From the NCBI GenBank assembly GCA_947172415.1, contig OX359196.1, positions 2,730,501-2,794,500 on the forward strand: 64,000 nucleotides of DNA, written 5' to 3'. Shown in pieces: positions 1-9,300 of this stretch (position 1 is its first letter; each line of letters starts with the position of its first letter). A model generated the notes under the pieces. The model had not been told where the DNA came from and did no database searches. It saw nothing but the letters and a program-made list of their open reading frames with translations. The stretch is from Chondrosia reniformis. Lineage: Eukaryota > Porifera > Demospongiae > Chondrillida > Chondrillidae. A program made the position numbers and the translations under genes.

Positions 1-101
1 CTCATCTAATCTACAAGTAATCCTCTTACTTGAAAGCCTGTAAAAGTGTATTTGTAGCCGCAGAACCCTTCCTATACAGTGGTTTCACTATACCTTACAA
101 T
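1..101. other. Flank of the first transposon, unassigned
   Basis: No gene or repeat is recognised in these bases. They form the left flank of the transposon that starts at 104. The matching right flank resumes at 4144. Confidence 0.5.
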
Positions 102-131
102 TATAGTGCAAATCATCATAAAGTTCCCAAA
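102..131 (+). repeat. Left terminal inverted repeat with TA
   Basis: It begins TATAGTGCAAATCA and ends AAGTTCCCAAA. It is the reverse complement of 4114-4143 apart from one T/C difference at the fifteenth base. The first TA is probably the target duplication. Confidence 0.88.
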
Positions 132-375
132 TATTTCGATAAAAAAACTCACGCAATGTTGCCGTAACGCTGGCTTTGTTATATACCAAAATATAGAGAA
201 TTTCGAATTTTTAATATTGAATTCAGAAACTGAGATACGATCAAATAGACGGACAAAATATTTTTGACCAATCAAATTAGTTCATTTGGTCACATTTGCA
301 TACTTAATGAGACCACAAGCTAGGTAACACGCACATTCATCGCGAGTTTCTATGGTCACTAACATGGACGCCTCC

Positions 376-382
376 TATAAAA
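376..382 (+). promoter_or_regulatory. TATA-like box of the transposase gene
   Basis: TATAAAA lies 129 bases before the chosen ATG at 505, which leaves room for a short 5' leader. A short upstream ATG at 441 opens a six-codon frame. The position is plausible, but only the motif supports it. Confidence 0.4.
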
Positions 383-504
383 ATCGATTACACCCACAAA
401 CATTGGCTTTTTCTTTATACGCAAGCCTGCAAAGCACACCATGCTTTGTTTGAGAGTATAACGATATTTTTAAAGTTTTTTAAAGCTATTTTAAAGCTTA
501 AAGA

Positions 505-3033
505 ATGTCTAATACCCCCGAGGAACAAAGAAATGTCGGCGATCGTCAGATCGAAGCTTCGATCTCGACGAATTCACCCGATATTCTTTCAAATCAAGGA
601 GGCAAAGAGTCTAATTCTTCGCCAGATGTTTTAGTTGGTCTTTCATCTCAAAAACCCTGGCGTGGAAAACGATTTCGTTCAGATAGAGCCTTTAAAATGT
701 CTTCAAAACGTTGGCAGTCACAATTGGGAACTAGTACGTCTCAATCAAGGGCAAGCGGAAATAGTGAAGAAAATACTTCTAGATCTGCACAGGAGAATAG
801 CACAGTGACAACTACTTCAGAGGGAGTTGAAGATAGCTTACTGCTACCACATGATCCATTAACTACTTCAGATTTGGAATCAGAGTTTGACGTTAGTACA
901 AATATTTAAAATAATTAATTTCACCAATAAATAAATTATACACATACATGCATGAATGCATAGAAATGATCCATATAAGCATTTGGCATTCTTGTTCTTG
1001 TTCTTCTTGACTTCTTGTTCATTCTTGTTCGTGGATCTGCCTCTATGAATAGCTTTATTATACTTTAAATGTATACAAGCACAATCCTCTAAAGGACTTT
1101 AATGCCATGCATACAATTTAAAACATAGCTAAACACATAAAGACTGCTTTAGAAAGATTATATTTAGCATATATAAACATGATTATGATACATATGCTAT
1201 AATTTATAGGACAGTGACGAAGAACAAGGAACTGACAGTACTACTGAAGACAATGCTACTGAAGATAATTTCTCTGTGGATGATTGGACAGTTTCTATTG
1301 AGGACTGGATCAAAAAGATGCCTACTTTGGAACGAAAGATGCTTGGAATTTTCTTGTATCGTCATGAACATCAAACACACCAGACAGACCGGACCACAGC
1401 AGCAGAAACAACAGGTCAAGCCCTAGGATACTCCAGGAAAACAATTTCTAAATGGGTTGGTGATTTCAGCAAAAACAAAGGTGAATTTTCAAGGAGTACA
1501 CGAGGGAAGTATAGACGTAACACACTACTTGATCAGGAGGATATTACAAGAAAGTCAGTCAAATGGCTCAGGGAAAAGGTGCACGACAGGAAATTCAATC
1601 TTACAGCAAAAAAATTCCAAATCTGGTTTAATGATTATTTAACGACACTACAGCTACCCAGTTCTTTTCAAAATACAATTTCAGAAATGACGGCATTAAG
1701 ATACATGAAGAGGTTAGGATTCACACATAGGCAATACAAGCAGGGCTACGCTGATGGGCATGACCGTGATGATGTATTACAATATAGGATGCTATATTTA
1801 AATAAAATTAGGGTTTTGGAAGCTTCCCACTTGCCTCCGCCCACATATCAAGATGCTATACCTTCCTGGAATAATGGCGATACTTCCAAGTCCAAGCATG
1901 TAGTCTTCATATATCACGACGAGTCCACATTTAATGCAAATGATGCCCATTCCAGAGTATGGGTGGATCCCAGTGGCAGTGGAGCAGTTCGTCCTAAAGG
2001 AAAAGGGCAAGGAATTATGGTGAGCGATTTTATTGAGGAATTTTCAGGCTATCTCCGATTAACAGATGAAGAACATTCAGCAGCTAGACGACTATATGCC
2101 TTCTATCCTAAAGAGGCTAGGGAAATAATTGAACATCAATGGGATGGCTACTGGGACAATGACAAGTTCATGGCCAACATTAAGAAAGCAGTTAGGGTAG
2201 CAGAATTCAAATATCCGAGGGACAAGTACAATCTGGTGTGGATTTTTGATCACAGCAGTGGTCACCAAGCCTATGAAAAGAATGCATTAGTAGCTGCCAG
2301 GATGAACGTAAAACCAGGAGGGAGTCAGCAAAAAATGCGTGATGTTAGACTGCCCAATGGAGCCCCTCAAAAAATGACACTACAGGATGGAACTCCCAAA
2401 GGCTTAGATCTAGTTCTGAGAGAAAGAGGAGTGGATACGCTGGGAATGACAAAAAAAGATATGGTAAAGAGAATGGAGCAGTTTGAAGATTTTAGAAATG
2501 AAATCAGTAGCGTAGAAGCATACCTAAAGGCAAAAAATCACAGATGTTTATTCTGTCCTAAGGTGAGTATTGCATGCATAACTCCATTCAATGTCTATGT
2601 ACATGCTCAATATATCAAATATGTTAACTTCCTCACCTCTTTTGCTTGCAGTTCCATCCTGAATTAAACCCCATTGAGAGGTGTTGGGCAAAAGCAAAGC
2701 AGTATGCAAGAGCTAACTGTAATTACACATTAGCAGGATTGAGGGTTACTGTCCCAAATGCCCTGGATGCGGTTAATACAGACTTAATCAGGCAGTTCTT
2801 CAGGAAGGTGCGTGACTATCATAGAGCATACCTAGAAGGGATGAAATCTGGCTCAGAAGCAGATTCAAAGGTAATAACATCACAAATTACAGCATAAAAT
2901 ATGCGTGCTCATTAATTCATGTATATAGTGTCATAATGTACCCATTGATTAATTTAATATATATTAATTCAAATCTACATTTATATAGGTCAAGGTCTAC
3001 AAATCACATCGAAGACCTCCCCTTCCAAGCTAA
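505..3033 (+). CDS. Four-exon DDE transposase, intact (667 aa after splicing)
   Basis: Predicted exons are 505-891, 1210-2562, 2652-2870 and 2989-3033. All three introns (318, 89 and 118 bp) are GT-AG and phase 0, and joining them gives one open frame. Residues 1-150 are Ser/Thr-rich then acidic, likely disordered. A helix-turn-helix candidate (TTGQALGYSRKTISKWVGDF) sits near residues 196-215. The catalytic core follows: D366 in FIYHDESTF, D476 in WIFDHSSGH, and E589 in ELNPIERCW, split from the rest by intron 2. The final ELNPIE motif is typical of IS630/Tc1-type transposases, but about 112 residues separate the second D from the E, far more than the 34-39 of Tc1/mariner. The tail (KVYKSHRRPP) matches my memory of sponge and cnidarian relatives. 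The gene lies inside a transposon with matching ends, so its role is cutting and joining that element. The fold is confident; the exact superfamily is not. Confidence 0.85.
892..1209 (+). other. Intron 1 of the transposase gene
   Basis: The donor is GTTAGT and the acceptor is TTATAG. Reading through the donor gives only five more codons before a stop at 907. An AATAAA at 926-931 lies in the intron. A TTCTTG-rich microsatellite occupies roughly 988-1030. Confidence 0.75.
926..931 (+). promoter_or_regulatory. Possible intronic polyadenylation signal
   Basis: AATAAA lies 17 bases after the read-through stop of exon 1. If used, it would give a 134-residue protein holding only the N-terminal region, without the helix-turn-helix or catalytic core. 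Only the motif and its position support this. Confidence 0.3.
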
Positions 3034-3124
3034 TGCAGCTCATCCTCACTCCAACACCAACTACATGGCAACAAATGTACCACCTCCGAACTTGGTACTT
3101 GTGTATGTGACTGTCTGGGAAGTG

Positions 3125-3240
3125 CGGCCTGGTAGCCTTAAGTGGCGAGGGCTTAATGCGCCCAGGCAGTCGGGCTATGTACCTGGGCGGACGGCCTGGT
3201 AGCCTTAAGTGGCGATGGTTTATACGTGTCCAGGTATAGC
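3125..3240 (+). repeat. Short tandem duplication, period 67
   Basis: The block CGGCCTGGTAGCCTTAAGTG occurs at 3125 and again at 3192 and is followed by diverged sequence in each copy. It is GC-richer than the rest of the transposon and lies between the stop codon and the AATAAA, so it is probably 3' untranslated. Confidence 0.6.
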
Positions 3241-3296
3241 CCTATGCCCCTTAGGTAATTTAGCATTGTTGTATACAAAGCTTTGGGCACTATAAA

Positions 3297-3302
3297 AATA
3301 AA
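3297..3302 (+). promoter_or_regulatory. Possible polyadenylation signal of the transposase
   Basis: AATAAA lies about 260 bases after the predicted stop codon at 3031-3033. It is the first good match downstream; others occur near 3610 in AT-rich DNA. Confidence 0.4.
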
Positions 3303-4113
3303 AATGTTGCCATATTCATGCTCACTTATGCTTTGTAAGTGTATTTTACTTTTACCTTTTCCCTCCAAAAACTAAATCACCTTTTCTTATCTTCAATAAT
3401 AATATTGAATCATGTTTTAGGCATGCTGCTGGCTCAGCCAGCTTAGGAAAATGTATAACAGATATAATAGGCAATAGGTGTTTTTTCCTAAAATGCACTA
3501 GTGATTATACTTACATTTCAGGACTATTAGCTTACTTTAAGCCACACACAGTTTAAAACTATAGATTTTACAACTTTACCGATGTCTACATAAAGGTTTA
3601 CAACTATAGAATAAAAAAATAAGTAAAAATCTAAAAGCCGTTTTCTTAGTTAAGAAAACACATATCGCGATGAACATCCTTAAATTTTTAGATATTTTAA
3701 AACTATTAATGAAAATGTATTTAGTTTACCGAAACCACTATGTTAACAAGAGAAATTTCTCCGAGATTAAAGGGTGCGATATTACGGAAAAACACAATAT
3801 CTCACCTTTAAACTGTTGAATTGCATTTTTCATCCTTAAAAGTTTAGATAATATAGCTACCCATCTCTCCAGAACGTTGGGTTGAAATTCATCAACTCAG
3901 AAGCTTGAAATTTCCAAAAACGGCAAAACACTTCAATTTCTCTTCTTCTTCTAAAAATTGATTGCGCAACCGTTAATCGCCATGGCAACAGGAAGTCGCA
4001 TTCAAATTGAGATATTTTAAGCTTACTCTACAAATTAAGGTACAAAAACTAGCCGAAAGTAACCCCTAAAGTGCCATTCATCGCTGTCATCGCTTAGTAA
4101 TTGATTTTTACCT

Positions 4114-4143
4114 TTTGGGAACTTTATGGTGATTTGCACTATA
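4114..4143 (-). repeat. Right terminal inverted repeat with TA
   Basis: This is the reverse complement of 102-131 with one mismatch. Similarity stops just inside the repeat on both sides, which sets its length at about 28-30 bp. Confidence 0.88.
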
Positions 4144-4269
4144 CATTCACTTTCCTCTCATACGCAGGTTGTTAGTTTTACTTTTATTTCCATATACATT
4201 GTACAATGTTTTTGTACTAATTAGTCTTTGCAGTTAGCAGAAGAAGGAAAACATGAAGAGAACATTGTT

Positions 4270-4410
4270 GTGGCAATTGTAGTTCAGTAACAGAGCACTG
4301 GTGGTCATAACCAGTTGCCCTGATTCTTACATGTTTTTCCCTCTTCATGATGTTTGAGAATGATTATAACTACTTGTGGTTTGATTATCATTTCACTTAT
4401 ATTCATGTAT
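4270..4410 (+). mobile_element. Decayed tRNA-derived SINE, copy a
   Basis: It shares the head GTGGCA..TTGTAG.TCAGT and CTGGTGGTCATAACCAG with the SINEs at 62621 and 62959. It also shares the downstream stretch TTTTTCCCTCTTCATGATGT and the motif TTGTGGTTTGATTATCA. Relative to those copies it lacks about 25 bases that hold the B box (GGTTCGATTCC), so it should be unable to drive RNA polymerase III. It immediately precedes a possible exon at 4419. Confidence 0.7.
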
Positions 4411-4418
4411 GCCTTTAG

Positions 4419-4816
4419 AATGGGATTGGCAATCTCTTTGGTGTCTGAGGTGCCAGAGAAGGTTTGGTATCATAGCAACTGTCCCAACAGAGGAAAAGGT
4501 TGCTACAACACAACACTGCTGGAGCAGGGTGGATGTGCCATTTGGTACAATGAAAAACAGGTAATCCAGTTCTTCTGCTGCATACCTTTAGTAGAGTATG
4601 GAGCATTTGGAGGGTACTCCCTTACAATAGGTGTCTGGAGGGTATTCCCCTATCATTAGTGCTCACTCCTCAGCTCCTCTCCACCTCCTCTGTAGTACTT
4701 GGCCGACATTGAGGAGCACTTGGGGGAGACAATCACTCAGACTGGAAGGGATATAAAGGTACCAGTTAATGAATTTGATGGGAATGTGATCTATGGACAA
4801 AAGAGGAGCGCCAAAG
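4419..4816 (+). CDS. Two possible exons of an unidentified host gene
   Basis: Candidate exon A (4419-4560) follows an acceptor-like CCTTTAG and ends CAG before GTAATC, a donor-like sequence. Candidate exon B (4696-4816) follows CTCTGTAG and ends AAAG before GTATAT. A ends in phase 0, and B continues open for 40 codons. The peptide is cysteine- and aromatic-rich in A ([18 protein letters not shown]) and acidic in B ([20 protein letters not shown]), unlike any repeat frame in the window. I do not recognise the family, and no flanking exons are visible before the satellite starts at 4896. A possible small piece of an earlier exon lies at 4234-4260, cut by the SINE. This may be the end of a gene broken by satellite expansion, or chance. 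Confidence 0.35.
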
Positions 4817-4895
4817 GTATATAAATCAGTTTTGTATTGATAATTTGTTCGATTACAACCGAATGATTTACAATTCACCATTAAATCATTACTAT

Positions 4896-5851
4896 CCAAG
4901 GACTGTCTTCGGTATTGCTTCACAGCCCATATTTTCGAAACCGGTGGCTATTTTTAACTTGGCTATAGGTCGAAGAACTTCGGGAACCCTTTAATCGAGT
5001 CCGGCGGCAATTCTTAACCAAGGATTTGTCTTCCGTACGGCTTAATAGCCCATATTTCGAAATCGGCGGCCATTTTTAACTCGTTGATAGGTCGTAGAGC
5101 TTTGGGGACCCTTTACTCGAGACAGGCGGCCATTTTTATCCAAGAAACGTCTCCAGTACGGCTGCATAGCCCATATTTTCCAAATCGGCTGCCATTTTTA
5201 ACTCGGCGATAGATTGTAGAGCTGCGGGGACCCTTTAACCGAATCCAGCGGCCATTTTTCTCCTAGGAATCGACTTCGGAACGGCTTCCTAGCCCATATT
5301 TTCCAAATCGGCGGCCATTTTTAACTTGGCCATAGGTTGTAGAGCTTCGAGGACCCTTTAATCGAGTCCGGCGGCCATTTTTCTCCAAGGAACGTCTCAG
5401 GAACGGCTTCATAGCCCATATTTTCGAAAACGTCGGCCATTTTTAACTCGGCAATAGTTCGTAGATCTTCAGGGACCCTTTAGTCGAGTACAGCGGCTAT
5501 TTTTATTGAAGAAACGGTCTTCGGTACGGCTTCACAGCCCATATTTTTGAAATCGGCGGCCATTTTTAACTAGGAGTAAGGTCATAGAGCTTCGGAGACC
5601 CTTTAATCGCGTCCGGCGGCCATTTTTATCCAAGGAACCGTCTTCGGTACGGCTTCCTAGCCCATATTTTCGAAATTGGCGGCCATTTTTAACTTGGCGA
5701 TCGGTCGTTGAGCTTCGGGAACCCTTTAATCGAGTCCGGCGGCCATTTTTAACCAAGAAACGTCTCCGGTACGGCTTCATAGCCCATATTTTCGAAATCT
5801 GCGGCCATTTTTAACTCGGTGATAGGTCGTAGAGCGTCGGGGACCCTTTAA
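4896..5851 (+). repeat. 123-bp satellite array, first segment
   Basis: Tandem units of about 123 bp carry the landmarks CGGCGGCCATTTTTAACTCG, GGTCGTAGAGCTTCGGGGAC, CCTTTAATCGAGTCCGGCGG and CTTCATAGCCCATATTTTCG. Each unit has two related halves of about 60 and 63 bp, both starting CGGCGGCCATTTTTA, so the monomer is an ancient dimer. The first units at 4896-5060 are the most diverged. The segment ends at the TTAA used by the MITE. Confidence 0.93.
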
Positions 5852-6332
5852 CCCTTTCCGCGCCAACTTATTGCGTGGGCGGCCCTATACCTTATGACTG
5901 ACTTTTTCGAAGGCCACGTGATGTACGTAAGTGCTACGTGTAAGGTAAGGTTGTTTTTACGACTGAGGAAGTGGATTCTCGTCAAGTTTAGCCTTTCGAA
6001 TCAAGTGAAGAGAACGGACCAGGCACTAACCCTAACCCTAACCCTATGCGGTCGCATTCATTGGTCAGTTCTCTTCACTCACACGTACGTATACGGTTAA
6101 TTAGTAGGCTTTTTTCGCCACGGAGGGAAGGTTCCTGCCACCTGTGTGCACTAATCGTAAAGTGCAACTGTCTGACGACCACTTAACACCTGTTAGAGTT
6201 TACTTTGGCCACGTATATGCTAATAATTCGCCGGGAAAGCCTGCCACCTATCTATGACGATGTATATCGTCAACGGTTATCGGCTGCATATAATTATCAT
6301 GACGATGTATATCGTCAACGGTCATTAAAGGG
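5852..6332. mobile_element. piggyBac-like MITE (481 bp) with a telomere-like tract
   Basis: The element interrupts a 123-bp unit exactly at TTAA (5848-5851), and TTAA is repeated at 6333-6336. Its ends are CCCTTT and AAAGGG, matching the TTAA-CCCTTT ends usual for piggyBac-type elements. It has no transposase. At 6029-6049 it holds about three and a half CCCTAA repeats, flanked by inverted arms GTGAAGAGAACGGACC and GGTCAGTTCTCTTCAC. Near its right end a 24-base direct repeat contains the hairpin GACGATGTATATCGTC, at about 6255 and 6300. Confidence 0.8.
6028..6049 (+). repeat. Interstitial telomere-like repeat inside the MITE
   Basis: CCCTAA is repeated about three and a half times; this is the complement of the metazoan TTAGGG repeat. 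The tract lies in the loop of a 16-bp inverted repeat inside a mobile element, so it is not a chromosome end. Confidence 0.8.
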
Positions 6333-6336
6333 TTAA

Positions 6337-9300
6337 TCGAGTCCGGCGTACATTTTATTCCAAGAAACCATCTTCGGTACAGCTTTATAGCCTGTATTTT
6401 CGAAATTGGCGGCCATTTTTAACTCGGTGATAGCTCGTAGAGCTTCGTGGACTCTTTAATCGAGTCCGGCGGCCATTTTTATCCAAGAAACGATCTTCGA
6501 TACGGCTTTATAGCCCATATCTTTGAAATCGGCTGCCACTTTTAACTAGGCGATAGGTCGTAGAGCTTTGGGACCCTTTAATCGAGTCCGGCGGCCATTT
6601 TTATCCAAGAAACGGTCTTCGGTAAGGCTTCCTAGCCAATATTTTCCAAATCGGCGGACATTTTTAACTTGCCCATAGGTTGTAGAGCTTCGTGGACCCT
6701 TTAATCGAGTCCCGCGGCCATTTTTACCCAAGAAACGGTCTACAGTGCGGCTTCATAGCCCATATTTTCGAAATCGTCGGCCATTTTTAATTCGGAGATA
6801 GGTTGTAGAGCTTCGGGGACCCTTTAGTCGAGTCCGGCGGCCATTTTATTCAAGAAATGGTCTTCGGTACAGCTTTATAGCCCATATTTTCGAAATTGGC
6901 GGCCATTTTTAACTAGGCGATGGGTCGTAGAGCTTCGGGGACCCTTTAATCGAGACCAGCGGCCATCTTTATCCAAGAAACGGTCTTCAGTGCGGCTTCA
7001 TAGCCCATATTTTCGAAATTGTCGGCCAATTCTAATTCGGAGATAGGTCGTAGAGCTTCGGGGACCCTTTAGTCGAGTCCAGCGGCTATTTTAATCCAAG
7101 AAACGGTCTTCAGTATGGCTTCGTAGCCCATATTTTCGAAATCGTTGGCCATTTTTAACTCGGAGATAGGTTGTAGACCTTCGGGGACCCTTTAATCGAC
7201 TCCTGCGGCCATGTTTATCCAAGAAACGGTCTTCGATACAGCTTCATAGCCCATATTTTGGAAATCGGTGGCCATTTTTAACTCGGCGATAGGTCGTAGA
7301 GCGTAGAGGACCTTTAATCGAGTCCGGCGGCTATTTTTATCCAAGAAATGGGCTTGGGTACGGCTTCATAGCCCATTTTTTCGAAATCGGCGGCCATTTT
7401 TAACTCTGCGATTGGTCGTAGAGCGTAAGGGACCCTTTAATCGAGTCCGGCGGCCATTTATATCCAAGAAACCATCTTCGATACGGCTTTATAGCCCATA
7501 TTTTCGAATTCGGCGGCCATTTTTAACTCGGCGATAGGTCGTAGAGCTTCAGGGACCCTTTAGTCGAGTACAGCGGCTATTTTTATCCAAGAAACGGTCT
7601 TCGGTACGGCTTCCTAGCCCATTTTTTCGAAATTGGCGGCCATTTTTAACTCGGCGATAGGTTGTGGAGCGTCAGGCACCCTTTAATCAAGTCCGGCGGC
7701 CATTTTTATCCAAGAAACGTCTCCGGTACGGCTTCATAGCCCATATTTTCCAAATCGGCCGCCATTTTTAACTCGGCGATAGGTTGTAGAGCTTCGGGGA
7801 CCCTTTAATCGAATCTGGCAGCCATTTTTTCCTAGGAACTGACTTCGGAACGGCTTCCTAGCCCATATTTTCCAAATCGGCGGCAATTTTTAACTTGGCG
7901 ATAGGTTGTAGAGCTTCCGGGACCCTTTAATCAACTCCTGCGGCCATGTTTATCCGAGAAACGGTCTTCGATACAGCTTCATAGCCCATATTTTGGAAAT
8001 CGGTGGCCATTTTTAACTCGGCGATAGGTCGTAGAGCGTAGAGGACCTTTAATCGAGTCCGGCGGCTATTTTTATCCAAGAAACGGTCTTCGATACAGCT
8101 TCATAGCCCATATTTTGGAAATCGGTGGCCATTTTTAACTCGGCGATAGGTCGTAGAGCGTAGAGGACCTTTAATCGAGTCCGGCGGCTATTTTAATCCA
8201 AGAAACGGTCTTCAGTATGGCTTCGTAGCCCATATTTTCGAAATCGTCGGCCATTTTTAACTCGGAGATAGGTTGTAGACCTTCGGGGACCCTTTAATCG
8301 ACTCCTGCGGCCATGTTTATCCAAGAAACGGTCTTCGATACAGCTTCATAGCCCATATTTTGGAAATCGGTGGCCATTTTTAACTCAGCGATAGGTCGTA
8401 GAGCGTAGAGGACCTTTAATCGAGTCCGGCGGCTATTTTTATCCAAGAAATGGGCTTGGGTACGGCTTCATAGCCCATTTTTTCGAAATCGGCGGCCATT
8501 TTTAACTCTGCGATTGGTCGTAGAGCGTAAGGGACCCTTTAATCGAGTCCGGCGGCCATTTATATCCAAGAAACCATCTTCGATACGGCTTTATAGCCCA
8601 TATTTTCGAATTCGGCGGCCATTTTTAACTCGGCGATAGGTCGTAGAGCTTCAGGGACCCTTTAGTCGAGTACAGCGGCTATTTTTATCCAAGAAACGGT
8701 TTTCGGTACGGCTTCCTAGCCCATTTTTTCGAAATTGGCGGCCATTTTTAACTCGGCGATAGGTTGTGGAGCGTCAGGCACCCTTTAATCAAGTTCGGCG
8801 GCCATTTTTATCCAAGAAACGTCTCCGGTACGGCTTCATAGCCCATATTTTCCAAATCGGCCGCCATTTTTAACTCGGCGATAGGTTGTAGAGCTTCGGG
8901 GACCCTTTAATCGAATCTGGCAGCCATTTTTCCTAGGAACTGACTTCGGAACGGCTTCCTAGCCCATATTTTCCAAATCGGCGGCAATTTTTAACTTGGC
9001 GATAGGTTGTAGAGCTTCGGGGACCCTTTAATCGAGTCCGGCCGACATTTTTCTCCAAGGAACCCTCTTCGGAACGGTTTCCTAGCACATATTTTCCAAA
9101 TCGGCGGACATTTTTAACTCGGAGATAGGTCGTAGTGCTTCGGGGACCCTTTAATTGAGTCCTGGGGCCATTTTAATCCAAGAAACGGTCTTCAGTATGG
9201 CTTCGTAGCCCATATTTTCGAAATTGTCGGCCATTTTTAATTCGGAGATAGGTCGTTGAGCTTCCGGGACCCTTTAGTCGAGTCTAGCGGCTATTTTAAT

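Larger units (their letters stand above)
3034..4113 (+). other. Non-coding 3' part of the transposon
   Basis: No coding frame is convincing here. Visible structure is the 67-bp-period duplication, the palindrome at 3640-3659 (nine-base arms around GT) and an imperfect inverted repeat around 3765-3815. It joins the transposase 3' end to the right terminal repeat. Confidence 0.5.
104..4141 (+). mobile_element. Complete IS630/Tc1-like DNA transposon, about 4.04 kb
   Basis: The element is bounded by inverted repeats at 102-131 and 4114-4143 that match over 30 bases with one mismatch, counting the flanking TA on each side. TA occurs at 102-103 and 4142-4143, as expected for a TA target duplication. 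Inside is one spliced transposase gene (505-3033) with an upstream TATA-like box and a downstream AATAAA. About 1.1 kb of non-coding DNA lies between the stop codon and the right end. It holds a short tandem duplication (3125-3240) and a 20-bp palindrome (3640-3659). Both ends and the reading frame look intact, so this is probably a young and possibly autonomous copy (inference). Confidence 0.82.

Noticed and set aside
446-634. A 62-codon frame overlapping exon 1 of the transposase
   Set aside because: It is a shadow of exon 1 in another frame. The 505 frame continues through splicing into conserved sequence.
6028-6049. A chromosome end or telomere
   Set aside because: There are only about three and a half CCCTAA repeats, they lie inside a TTAA-flanked mobile element, and satellite continues on both sides.
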